Source: an uncultured Flavobacteriaceae bacterium (GTDB taxonomy: Bacteria; Bacteroidota; Bacteroidia; Flavobacteriales; Flavobacteriaceae). Taken from it: DNA of 64,000 nt. The stretch lies in NCBI GenBank assembly GCA_934675205.1, contig CAKUPQ010000001.1:310001-374000 (forward strand). The letters are read 5' to 3'. Both the position numbers and the translations under genes were made by a program. The first letter of the stretch is position 1. Each line of letters starts with the position of its first letter. The notes below the pieces were generated by a model. It had not been told where the DNA came from. It saw nothing but the letters and a program-made list of their open reading frames with translations, and made no database searches. Positions 52,433 to 60,648 of the stretch are shown here, in pieces.

Positions 52433-52460
52433 GTACAGACGGATAATTATCCGTCTGTAC
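52433..52460. repeat. Perfect 28-bp palindrome
   Basis: GTACAGACGGATAA followed directly by its reverse complement, with no loop, 12 nt after the repeat-protein stop. Could form a hairpin or bind a dimer; no T run follows. Confidence 0.7.
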
Positions 52461-52547
52461 TGACAAAACCAAACAATAACAATGAGAAATGACAAAATGA
52501 TAAAAAACATTACATTATAACACGTCTGTTTTTTTAATTTTATTGAG

Positions 52548-52555
52548 TATCTTTG
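52548..52555 (+). promoter_or_regulatory. -7 box of the PfkB kinase gene
   Basis: TATCTTTG, 21 nt before the ATG at 52577; supports that start rather than 52553. Confidence 0.5.
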
Positions 52556-52576
52556 CATTCTCATAAAAAATTCAAA

Positions 52577-53506
52577 ATGAACAAACTTTTGGTTGTAGGT
52601 ACGGTTGCTTTTGATGCGATTGAAACCCCTTTCGGAAAAACGGATAAAATTTTAGGAGGAGCAGGAACTTTCATCGGGCTTTCTGCCTCAAATTTTGACA
52701 TCGAAATCGGAATCGTATCGGTTGTGGGAGATGATTTTCCACAAGAATATTTAGATTTACTGACAGAGAGAAACATTGATATTTCGGGAATTGAAATCGT
52801 ACAAGGAGGTAAAACATTTTTTTGGAGCGGACGTTATCACAACGATTTGAATTCGAGAGATACGCTTGAAACACAACTCAACACATTGGCTGATTTCAAA
52901 CCTGTTGTACCCGAAAACTTCAAAGATGCTGATGTGGTAATGCTCGGAAATCTACACCCAAATATTCAAATGGAAGTAATAAACCAGCTTCCTGTACGAC
53001 CAAAACTCGTGGTTTTGGATACAATGAATTTTTGGATGGATTGTGCCTTACCCGAACTAAAAGAAGTTCTGAAAAAAATAGATGTAATCACAATTAATGA
53101 CGAGGAAGCAAGACAACTTTCGGGAGAATTTTCACTGGTAAAAGCAGCACAGAAAATCCACGAAATGGGTCCTGAATATGTAATTATCAAAAAAGGAGAA
53201 CACGGAGCTTTACTCTTTAACAAAGATGAAGTTTTCTTCGCACCTGCACTTCCTTTGGAAGAGGTTTTTGATCCGACAGGAGCAGGAGATACCTTTGCAG
53301 GAGGTTTTTCGGGCTATATTGCACAAAGCGAAAACATCTCTTTTGAGAATATGAAAAATGCTGTAATTTTTGCTTCTAATTTGGCTTCGTTCTGTGTAGA
53401 AAAATTCGGAACGCATCGTATGGTTGAACTGAAAAAAGATGAAATTTTCAGAAGATTACAACAGTTCAAAGCCTTGACACAATTTGACATATCATTACAA
53501 AAATAA
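52577..53506 (+). CDS. PfkB-family sugar or nucleoside kinase
   Basis: 309 residues from ATG 52577. Ribokinase fold: N-terminal signature region LGGAGTFIGLSASNF (about 28) and the C-terminal PfkB signature DPTGAGDTFAGGF near 236 with the catalytic Asp. The middle shows NDEEARQLSG and IIKKGEHGALL. The substrate is not evident; fructose-6-phosphate, adenosine and ribose kinases share these motifs. It lies upstream of purF with a terminator between them. Confidence 0.88.
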   Translation: MNKLLVVGTVAFDAIETPFGKTDKILGGAGTFIGLSASNFDIEIGIVSVVGDDFPQEYLDLLTERNIDISGIEIVQGGKTFFWSGRYHNDLNSRDTLETQLNTLADFKPVVPENFKDADVVMLGNLHPNIQMEVINQLPVRPKLVVLDTMNFWMDCALPELKEVLKKIDVITINDEEARQLSGEFSLVKAAQKIHEMGPEYVIIKKGEHGALLFNKDEVFFAPALPLEEVFDPTGAGDTFAGGFSGYIAQSENISFENMKNAVIFASNLASFCVEKFGTHRMVELKKDEIFRRLQQFKALTQFDISLQK

Positions 53507-53511
53507 AAACC

Positions 53512-53537
53512 CGAGCCTCATTGTGAGGCTTTTTTTG
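53512..53537 (+). terminator. Terminator of the PfkB gene
   Basis: AGCCTCA / TGAGGCT stem (53514-53520, 53524-53530), 3-nt loop, T7. Confidence 0.8.
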
Positions 53538-53554
53538 ACCAAAAACTTTTATAA

Positions 53555-55459
53555 ATGAGTGATTCTATAAAACACGAATGCGGTATTGCAGTTCTCCGAC
53601 TTTTAAAACCCTTGGAATATTACAAGGAAAAATACGGATCGGCTTTTTACGGAGCAGAAAAAATGTACCTCCTTTTAGAAAAACAACACAACAGAGGGCA
53701 AGACGGAGCAGGATTGGCAAGTGTCAAATTTGATGTAGAAGCAGGTGAACGATATATTTCGAGAATTCGTTCTAACGACCCACAGCCCATTCAGGATATT
53801 TTCACTCAAATCAATCAAAGAATAAACACTTCTATAAATGAATTTTCCGAAGAAAATCGGAATGATGTCAATTATCTGAAACAAAATGTTCCGTATATCG
53901 GAGAATTGTTTTTAGGACACGTTCGTTACGGAACTTACGGAAAAAACAGCATCGAAAGTGTCCACCCGTTTTTACGGCTGAACAACTGGATGCACCGAAA
54001 TCTGATTGTGGCAGGAAATTTTAATATGACGAATGTTAAAACACTTTTTGACAATTTAGTCGAACTCGGAATGCATCCGAAAGAAATGACCGATACCGTA
54101 ACGGTTATGGAAAATATCGGGCATTTTCTTGATGACGAAGTTTCTGATTTATACCAACAGTGTAAAAACGAGGGATTGAGTAAAAGAGAATCTTCTCCCG
54201 AAATTGCAGAAAGAACCGACATCGGAAAAATCCTCAGAAGAGCTTCAAAATATTGGGACGGAGGGTATGCCATAGCAGGACTTCTCGGACACGGAGATGG
54301 ATTTGTCTTTCGTGACCCTGCGGGAATTCGTCCGGCTTTTTTCTATCAGGATGACGAAATTGTAGTGGTCGCTTCCGAAAGACCTGTCATTCAGACGGCA
54401 TTTAATGTTCCGTTTGAAAAAATTCAGGAAATAACTCCCGGAAATGCGTTAATTATAAAAAAAAGTGGAAAAGTTTTTCAGGAAGAAATCATTCCTGCCT
54501 TACCTAAAAAAGCGTGTAGTTTCGAGAGGATTTATTTTTCGAGAGGAAGTGATGCGGTAATTTATGAAGAGAGAAAAAATTTAGGAAAACTTGTCTTACC
54601 CGATGTTCTCAAAGCTATTGACAACGATACGGACAATACGGTTTTTTCGTATATTCCAAACACAGCTGAAACTTCATTCTACGGATTGAGCGAAGCAGCT
54701 AATGATTTTCTGAACCAAAGAAAAAATCAGGAAATCCTCAATACGAGAAAAACGCTTACCAAAGAAAAATTAGAAGCCTTGCTTTCGGTAAAAATCCGAA
54801 CCGAGAAAATTGCGATTAAAGATGCTAAACTCCGCACCTTCATCACAGCCGATAATTCCCGAAACGATTTGGTAGCCCACGTGTATGATGTTACCTACGG
54901 AGTAGTAAAACCAACCGATAATTTAGTTATCATTGACGATAGTATCGTGAGGGGAACAACCCTCAAAACGAGTATTATCAAGATATTAGACAGGTTAAAT
55001 CCGAAAAAAATTGTAATTGTTTCGTCCGCTCCTCAAATCCGTTATCCGGATTGTTACGGAATTGATATGGCAAAAATCGGAGATTTTGTCGCTTTCAAAG
55101 CAGCTTTGGAACTTCTTAAAGAAAACGGAAAAGTTCACGTTATCGAAGAGGTTTACCAAAAATCAAAAGCACAAGAAAAGCTGAAAGATGACGAAGTTAT
55201 CAATTACGTCAAAGAAATTTATGCTCCTTTTACCGATGAGCAAATTTCCGATAAAATAGCAGAACTTGTTGCTCCCGATGATTTGAAAGCTGAGCTAAAA
55301 GTTATTTTCCAATCGGTTGAAAACCTGCACAAAGCCTGTCCCGAAAATCTCGGAGATTGGTATTTTACAGGAGATTATCCAACCAACGGAGGAAACAGAG
55401 TAGTCAATCAGGCATTTATCAATTTCTACGAAGGAAACAACGATAAGAGAGCTTACTAA
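53555..55459 (+). CDS. purF: Amidophosphoribosyltransferase
   Basis: First committed step of purine synthesis: PRPP plus glutamine to phosphoribosylamine. Class II amidotransferase with an 8-residue propeptide ending before C9 (KHECGIAVLR), RGQDGAG near 48, GHVRYGTYG near 120, and the PRPP-binding VIIDDSIVRGTTLKT near 465. At 634 residues it is about 130 longer than E. coli PurF; extra segments lie in the glutaminase half (165-225) and at the C-terminus (after 530), a form I associate with Bacteroidota. Confidence 0.94.
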   Translation: MSDSIKHECGIAVLRLLKPLEYYKEKYGSAFYGAEKMYLLLEKQHNRGQDGAGLASVKFDVEAGERYISRIRSNDPQPIQDIFTQINQRINTSINEFSEENRNDVNYLKQNVPYIGELFLGHVRYGTYGKNSIESVHPFLRLNNWMHRNLIVAGNFNMTNVKTLFDNLVELGMHPKEMTDTVTVMENIGHFLDDEVSDLYQQCKNEGLSKRESSPEIAERTDIGKILRRASKYWDGGYAIAGLLGHGDGFVFRDPAGIRPAFFYQDDEIVVVASERPVIQTAFNVPFEKIQEITPGNALIIKKSGKVFQEEIIPALPKKACSFERIYFSRGSDAVIYEERKNLGKLVLPDVLKAIDNDTDNTVFSYIPNTAETSFYGLSEAANDFLNQRKNQEILNTRKTLTKEKLEALLSVKIRTEKIAIKDAKLRTFITADNSRNDLVAHVYDVTYGVVKPTDNLVIIDDSIVRGTTLKTSIIKILDRLNPKKIVIVSSAPQIRYPDCYGIDMAKIGDFVAFKAALELLKENGKVHVIEEVYQKSKAQEKLKDDEVINYVKEIYAPFTDEQISDKIAELVAPDDLKAELKVIFQSVENLHKACPENLGDWYFTGDYPTNGGNRVVNQAFINFYEGNNDKRAY

Positions 55460-55618
55460 TTATTACCTCTTTTTCAACGACTCAATCATCTCGTCCTTTT
55501 CCAGTAAACCCAAGCTATTAAAGAAATGTCGGGTAAGTGTCGGGTATAATTACCACTAAATAATTGTGCTGAAAAAAGGCTCGTTGTAGTATTGCGAAAA
55601 ATTTTTAATTTTAGCATT

Positions 55619-56410
55619 ATGAAACAACCAGAATTAGGAAAGAAAATTTCCGAACTACGAAAAGAAAAAGGACTTACTCAAGAGGAGTTAGTCGAATTGT
55701 GTAACGTAAACGTCCGAACGATTCAGAGAATTGAGTCGGGAGAAGTTACTCCAAGAAGCTATACGCTTAAAACCATTCTCAAAGCATTGAATTCCGATTT
55801 TGACGAAATCAAATTTGATGTAGAAAACAGTATTAGTGTTTCCAAAAGCAATTTATCCATAATTAAATGGGCTTTTTGGATAGGAATAATATACGTTTTG
55901 GTCGATTCGTTCAATATATTTTTGACCACAATTATAGATTTTGACCTTCAATCTAAAATTGATTTTTCTGTTACAAAACCACTTTTTGTATTTGTTCAGA
56001 TTTTGTCTGCTATTTGTGCTATTGGCTTTTATTTTGGTTTTTTTACAATCGGAAAAGTGCTTAAAAACTCTATTTTAAAAGTTAGTTCTTTACTTTTTGG
56101 AATAGTCGCAACATTGATGTATTTGATTTCCGCTTTTTTATACAATCCTGATGAATTCACCTCTATATATTTTGGAATAACAATAGCTGTTTTTTATGGA
56201 GCTGTCGGAATTCCTTTCGGAATCGGAATTTTAAAATTACAAAAACATTTAGGACAATATACAACTGTTACAGGAATCTTCACAATTATTCTGTATGCAA
56301 CAATGTTCACTATAATTTTAGCTTTTATCAGCTTGTTTCTATGGTTACCTGTAATGATTCTGCAACTTATTCTTTTGTATAAAATTAGGGAATACCTGCA
56401 AAACAGATAA
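55619..56410 (+). CDS. Membrane-embedded XRE-type regulator
   Basis: 263 residues from ATG 55619 (the longer frame to 55592 is rejected because the family start is MKQPELGKKI-LRK). HTH_3 at 7-62 (LTQEELVELCNVNVRTIQRIESGEVTPR). From about 82 on come six hydrophobic helices. An HTH fused to a multi-span membrane domain suggests a one-component sensor reporting on the membrane. Monocistronic; target unknown. Confidence 0.8.
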   Translation: MKQPELGKKISELRKEKGLTQEELVELCNVNVRTIQRIESGEVTPRSYTLKTILKALNSDFDEIKFDVENSISVSKSNLSIIKWAFWIGIIYVLVDSFNIFLTTIIDFDLQSKIDFSVTKPLFVFVQILSAICAIGFYFGFFTIGKVLKNSILKVSSLLFGIVATLMYLISAFLYNPDEFTSIYFGITIAVFYGAVGIPFGIGILKLQKHLGQYTTVTGIFTIILYATMFTIILAFISLFLWLPVMILQLILLYKIREYLQNR

Positions 56411-56411
56411 C

Positions 56412-56443
56412 AAAAAAGCTGTCGAAAATTCGACAGCTTTTTT
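56412..56443. terminator. Bidirectional terminator
   Basis: 15-bp perfect arms AAAAAAGCTGTCGAA / TTCGACAGCTTTTTT around AA; serves the HTH protein and rlmD, which are convergent. Confidence 0.85.
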
Positions 56444-56448
56444 GTTTT

Positions 56449-57867
56449 TTATCCTTTTCTTTCCAACAAAACCACATTTTCCACGTGATGTGTTTGAGGA
56501 AACATGTCCACAGGGCGAACTCTCGTTACTTTGTACATTTCGTCCATAAGTGCCAAATCTCGTGCCTGTGTAGCTGAATTACAACTTACATAAACCACTT
56601 TTTTGGGAGCAATTTTCAGAATTTGTTCCACTACATCTTTGTGCATTCCATCACGAGGAGGGTCAGTAATAATTACGTCTGGAATTCCGTGCGTTGCGAT
56701 AAATTCTTCGTTAAAAACGTCTTTCATATCTCCTACAAAAAATTCGCAATTCGTGATGTTGTTTCGTTTAGCATTGATTTTTGCATCTTTGATAGCATCA
56801 GGAACAGCCTCCACTCCTACTACTTTTCTCGCTTTTTTGGAAACAAATTGAGCGATTGTTCCCGTTCCGGTATATAAATCATAAACCAATTCATCTCCCG
56901 AAAGTCCTGCAAATTCTCTTGTGATTTTATACAATTCGTAAGCCTGTTCCGAGTTAGTCTGATAAAATGACTTTGCGTTGATAGAGAAAGCTAAGCCTTC
57001 CATTTCTTCCAAAATATAATCCCGTCCTTTGTAGAGAATTACATTTTGGTCATAAATAGTATCGTTGAGTTTACTATTTACAACATATTGCAACGAAGTA
57101 ATTTCAGGAAAACGTTCTGAAAGAAAATCCAAAAGTAATTCTCTTTTTTCTTTATCGTCTTCAAAAAACTGAATAAGCACCATTATTTCTCCGATTGAAG
57201 TAGTGCGAATCATCAGAGTTCTCAAAAGTCCGTGATGATTTCTTGCGTTGAAAAACGTAAGATTATTTTCGTTTGCAAAACGTTTGATTTCGTTGCGGAT
57301 TTCGTTTGACGGGTCTTGCTGTAAATGGCATTTTTCGATATCTAAAATCTTATCCCACATTTTCGGAATATGGAATCCGAGTGCATTTCCTCTGTCGATG
57401 TTTTCGTTTTGGGCAATTTCTTTTTCGGTTATCCAACGGGAATCCGAAAAGGAAAATTCCATTTTATTCCGATAGAAAAACTGTTTTTCACTTCCTAAAA
57501 TCGGTTCAAATTCGGGAAGTTCAATTTTTCCGAGACGTTTCAGATGATTATAGACTTCGTTGTTTTTGTAGAAAAGCTGTTTTTCGTACTTCATATTCTG
57601 CCATTTGCAACCTCCACAATCTCCGAAATGCTTGCAAACAGGCTCTGCCCTATCCTCCGAATATTTGTGAAAACGAATGGCTTTTCCTTCGAAGTAGGCT
57701 TTTCGTTTTTTGAATATCTTTACATCAACCACATCTCCCGGAACAACATTCGGAATAAAAATCACTTGCCCCTCGGGAGCTTTCGCAACCGAAACGCCTT
57801 TAGCTCCTGCATCTAAAATCTCTATGTTTTCAAAAACTATGTTTTCGCTTCTGTTTTTTCTTCCCAT
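56449..57867 (-). CDS. rlmD: 23S rRNA (uracil-C5)-methyltransferase, RlmD/TrmA family
   Basis: SAM-dependent m5U methylation of 23S rRNA. 472 residues. N-terminal TRAM domain (about 8-68: DAGAKGVSVAK, VVPGDVVDVKIFKK). Iron-sulphur cysteines C78, C84 and C87 in PVCKHFGDCGGCKWQ, with a fourth in EKCHLQQ. SAM motif VYDLYTGTGTIAQFVSKKARKVVGVE near 330, ITDPPRDGMHKDV, and nucleophile Cys in VVYVSCNSATQARDL near 425. RlmD versus the related RlmC/RlmCD target is not decided by sequence alone. Confidence 0.9.
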   Translation of the reverse strand: MGRKNRSENIVFENIEILDAGAKGVSVAKAPEGQVIFIPNVVPGDVVDVKIFKKRKAYFEGKAIRFHKYSEDRAEPVCKHFGDCGGCKWQNMKYEKQLFYKNNEVYNHLKRLGKIELPEFEPILGSEKQFFYRNKMEFSFSDSRWITEKEIAQNENIDRGNALGFHIPKMWDKILDIEKCHLQQDPSNEIRNEIKRFANENNLTFFNARNHHGLLRTLMIRTTSIGEIMVLIQFFEDDKEKRELLLDFLSERFPEITSLQYVVNSKLNDTIYDQNVILYKGRDYILEEMEGLAFSINAKSFYQTNSEQAYELYKITREFAGLSGDELVYDLYTGTGTIAQFVSKKARKVVGVEAVPDAIKDAKINAKRNNITNCEFFVGDMKDVFNEEFIATHGIPDVIITDPPRDGMHKDVVEQILKIAPKKVVYVSCNSATQARDLALMDEMYKVTRVRPVDMFPQTHHVENVVLLERKG

Positions 57868-57980
57868 TTTTACTTAAAATAGTCTGCAAAAATACAGGTA
57901 AGAAAATGAAGAAACAATATAAATTTACTTTAAGAAACGAAACTAAAAAAACCTTAACCCCAAAACAAAAAAATATTTAT

Positions 57981-57988
57981 TACTTTTG
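57981..57988 (+). promoter_or_regulatory. -7 box of fba
   Basis: TACTTTTG, 32 nt before the ATG at 58021. Confidence 0.5.
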
Positions 57989-58020
57989 CCTTTACATTAA
58001 ACACAAAACAACACAACAAA

Positions 58021-59088
58021 ATGAGTCATAACATAAAACCGGGAGTTGCTACAGGAAAAGAAGTTCAAGAAATTTTCAACTATGCCAAACAGAAAGGATT
58101 TGCACTTCCTGCTGTGAATGTAGTAGGTTCGAGTTCAATAAACGGAGTTTTGGAAACAGCTGCAAAGCTCAAAGCACCCGTAATCATTCAGTTTTCTAAC
58201 GGAGGAGCTGCTTTTAATGCAGGAAAAGGACTTTCTAACGAAAATCAGAGAGCTGCCATTGCAGGAGCAGTTGCAGGAGCAAAGCATATTCATACGTTAG
58301 CTGAACTCTACGGAGCAACTGTTATTTTGCATACCGACCATTGTGCCAAAAATTTATTACCTTGGATTGATGGACTTTTAGACGCAAGTGAGGAACATTT
58401 CAAACTAACGGGAAAACCTTTGTACAGCTCACATATGTTGGATTTATCCGAAGAACCGATTGAAGAAAACATCGAAATCTCTAAAAAATATTTGGAGCGA
58501 ATGAGCAAAATGGGAATGACTCTCGAAATCGAATTGGGAATTACCGGAGGAGAAGAAGACGGAGTTGATAATTCAGATGTTGATAGCTCAAAATTATACA
58601 CACAACCCGAAGAAGTAGCTTATGCTTATGAGGAACTGAAAAAAGTTTCTGACCAATTCACCATTGCAGCTGCTTTCGGAAATGTTCACGGAGTTTACAA
58701 ACCGGGGAACGTAAAGCTAACTCCGGAAATCCTGAAAAACTCACAGGAATACGTACAACAAAAATTCGGGACAGGAAACAACCCGATTGATTTTGTGTTT
58801 CACGGAGGTTCAGGTTCAAGTCTTGAAGAAATCAGAGAGGCTATTTCGTATGGAGTGATAAAAATGAATATTGATACCGATTTGCAGTTTGCTTTTACGG
58901 AGGGAATCCGTGATTATATGAATTCTAAAATTGATTATTTAAGAACTCAAATCGGAAATCCCGAAGGAGCAGATGCTCCGAATAAAAAACACTACGACCC
59001 GAGAAAATGGGTGCGTGAGGGAGAAATAACATTCAACAAACGTTTGGAACAAGCGTTTGCTGATTTGAATAATGTAAATACACTTTAA
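58021..59088 (+). CDS. fbaA: Class II fructose-bisphosphate aldolase
   Basis: Zinc-dependent cleavage of fructose-1,6-bisphosphate in glycolysis. 355 residues, E. coli FbaA type. YAKQKGFALPAVNV-GSSSINGVLE near 22, zinc ligand region ILHTDHCAKNLLPW near 105, EIELGITGGEEDGVDN near 170, the HGVYKPGNVKL loop and VFHGGSGSS near 262. No other glycolytic genes adjacent. Confidence 0.96.
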   Translation: MSHNIKPGVATGKEVQEIFNYAKQKGFALPAVNVVGSSSINGVLETAAKLKAPVIIQFSNGGAAFNAGKGLSNENQRAAIAGAVAGAKHIHTLAELYGATVILHTDHCAKNLLPWIDGLLDASEEHFKLTGKPLYSSHMLDLSEEPIEENIEISKKYLERMSKMGMTLEIELGITGGEEDGVDNSDVDSSKLYTQPEEVAYAYEELKKVSDQFTIAAAFGNVHGVYKPGNVKLTPEILKNSQEYVQQKFGTGNNPIDFVFHGGSGSSLEEIREAISYGVIKMNIDTDLQFAFTEGIRDYMNSKIDYLRTQIGNPEGADAPNKKHYDPRKWVREGEITFNKRLEQAFADLNNVNTL

Positions 59089-59119
59089 ATTTGTTTAAAG
59101 TTTAAAGTTCAAGGTTTAT

Positions 59120-59144
59120 GTCATTGCGAGGAACGAAGCAATCT
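59120..59144 (+). repeat. Short GTCA hairpin repeat, copy 5
   Basis: Identical over 25 nt to the minus-strand copy at 36969-36993; stem TTGC / GCAA. Flanked by many CTTAAACTTTAAA words in the fbaA-accD gap. Confidence 0.75.
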
Positions 59145-59183
59145 AACCTTAAACTTTAAACCTTAAACCTTAAACAAAAAATT

Positions 59184-60038
59184 ATGTCTTGGTTTAAAAG
59201 AACAGAAAAAGGAATTCAGACTCCAACAGAAGAAAAAAGGGACGTTCCCAAAGGATTATGGTATAAATCTCCAACAGGAAAAGTTGTAGATTCGGAAGAA
59301 TTGGCAAAGAATTTTTATGTAAGTCCCGAAGATGATTACCACGTACGAATCGGAAGTAAGGAATATTTTGAGATTTTGTTTGACAACAACGAATTTCAAG
59401 AACTTAATGCGAATGTAACTTCAAAAGACCCGTTGAAATTTGTAGATACCAAAAAATATTCGGACAGACTAAAAGAAGTTACAGCCAAAACAAAGCTGAA
59501 AGATGCTGTCCGTACGGCTGTCGGAAAATCAAAAGGAAAAGATTTGGTTGTGGCTTGTATGGATTTCGGATTTATTGGAGGCTCAATGGGGTCTGTTGTG
59601 GGAGAAAAAATTTCGAGAGCGATTGAATATTCCATTCAGAACAAAGTTCCGTTTGTGATGATTTCCAAATCGGGAGGAGCGAGAATGATGGAGGCTGCTT
59701 TTTCGCTTATGCAAATGGCAAAAACTTCGGTTAAATTGGCACAATTAGCAGAGGCACAAGTTCCGTATATTTCGCTTTGTACCGACCCAACAACAGGAGG
59801 AACAACAGCTTCGTATGCAATGTTGGGGGATATTAATATTTCCGAGCCGGGAGCTTTGATTGGATTTGCAGGACCTCGTGTAGTAAAAGACACCACAGGA
59901 AAAGAATTACCCGAAGGTTTCCAAACGGCAGAGTTCGTTTTGGAGCACGGTTTCTTGGATTTTATCACACACAGAAAAGACCTTAAAAACAAAATCAACT
60001 TGTATATTGATTTGATTTTGAATCAGGAAATCAGATGA
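59184..60038 (+). CDS. accD: Acetyl-CoA carboxylase carboxyltransferase subunit beta
   Basis: With AccA transfers the carboxyl group from biotin to acetyl-CoA, first step of fatty acid synthesis. 284 residues. The carboxyltransferase core is complete: [14 protein letters not shown] near 131, SGGARMMEA near 163, [14 protein letters not shown] near 196 and AGPRVV. In E. coli the N-terminus has a four-cysteine zinc ribbon; here the aligned stretch ([21 protein letters not shown], about 27-47) has no cysteine at all, so the zinc ribbon is lost. accA is not in the window. Confidence 0.94.
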   Translation: MSWFKRTEKGIQTPTEEKRDVPKGLWYKSPTGKVVDSEELAKNFYVSPEDDYHVRIGSKEYFEILFDNNEFQELNANVTSKDPLKFVDTKKYSDRLKEVTAKTKLKDAVRTAVGKSKGKDLVVACMDFGFIGGSMGSVVGEKISRAIEYSIQNKVPFVMISKSGGARMMEAAFSLMQMAKTSVKLAQLAEAQVPYISLCTDPTTGGTTASYAMLGDINISEPGALIGFAGPRVVKDTTGKELPEGFQTAEFVLEHGFLDFITHRKDLKNKINLYIDLILNQEIR

Positions 60039-60067
60039 TTTTACGCGTAAAAAGTTAAGTTTGTTTT

Positions 60068-60095
60068 TTGTGTTAAATTATTTTATTTATCTTCG
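60068..60095 (+). promoter_or_regulatory. Candidate promoter of the lipocalin-like gene
   Basis: TTG at 60068-60070, 17-nt spacer, TATCTTCG (one mismatch), 33 nt before the ATG. Confidence 0.4.
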
Positions 60096-60127
60096 CTACC
60101 AAGTTTAACATTAAAATAACAAAAAAA

Positions 60128-60574
60128 ATGAAAAAAGTAATTTACTTATTTGTGTCGGTATTGTTTGCAGGAGCAACTTTTGTTTCTTGTAGTAGTGATG
60201 ACAACAACGGAGGTTCAAGTTCATCAATCGTTGGTAGCTGGGAATTTTATCAGGAAGGATACTCTATCGGTAGTCAAGAGGTTGTTTTAGGGGATTATGA
60301 ACACACAGAAGGATGTTCTAAAGATTATATTCAGTTTAGAGCAGACGGAACAGCAACAGATCATTATTTTTATGGAACCACTTGTGAAGAAGAAACTGAT
60401 GATGCGGCTTATACAACTTCAGGAAATAACATTACAGTAACATACCAAGGTGATGAAGGAGAAGAGGTTGTTTCAGGAACTTACGAAATCAATTCTAATA
60501 TTTTAACAATCAGACTTTCCGAAACATATATGGGAGTTACATATAATGTTGTAAGTGTTCTTAAAAGAAAATAA
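60128..60574 (+). CDS. Lipocalin-like domain lipoprotein
   Basis: 148 residues. Lipobox TFVSC (C21) followed by SSDDNNGG, which predicts a lipoprotein with acidic export signal. The rest has the lipocalin_4-like rhythm: IVGSWEFYQEGY at the start, FRADGTATDHYF, Y--SGNNITVTY, SGTYEINSNILTIR and a final strand VSVLKRK. Single gene between a candidate promoter and a strong terminator. Ligand unknown. Confidence 0.82.
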   Translation: MKKVIYLFVSVLFAGATFVSCSSDDNNGGSSSSIVGSWEFYQEGYSIGSQEVVLGDYEHTEGCSKDYIQFRADGTATDHYFYGTTCEEETDDAAYTTSGNNITVTYQGDEGEEVVSGTYEINSNILTIRLSETYMGVTYNVVSVLKRK

Positions 60575-60598
60575 CAAAAAATTATATCTTTTGTATTG

Positions 60599-60627
60599 AA
60601 GCTCCTTTTTTTAAGGAGCTTTTTTTA
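60599..60627 (+). terminator. Terminator of the lipocalin-like gene
   Basis: AAGCTCCTT / AAGGAGCTT stem (60599-60607, 60613-60621) and T run. Its end touches the next -7 box. Confidence 0.85.
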
Positions 60628-60633
60628 TATTTG
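60626..60633 (+). promoter_or_regulatory. -7 box of the response regulator gene
   Basis: TATATTTG; it covers the TTG at 60631 and so excludes that codon as start, leaving ATG 60649, 15 nt downstream. Confidence 0.5.
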
Positions 60634-60648
60634 AAAAAAAGTAATAAA

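Noticed and set aside
55462..55535. Minus-strand frame reading LYPTLTRHFFNSLGLLEKDEMIESLKKR before a stop
   Set aside because: It could be the tail of a lost gene downstream of purF, but it is about 30 codons, has a stop at its start, and I recognise no family.
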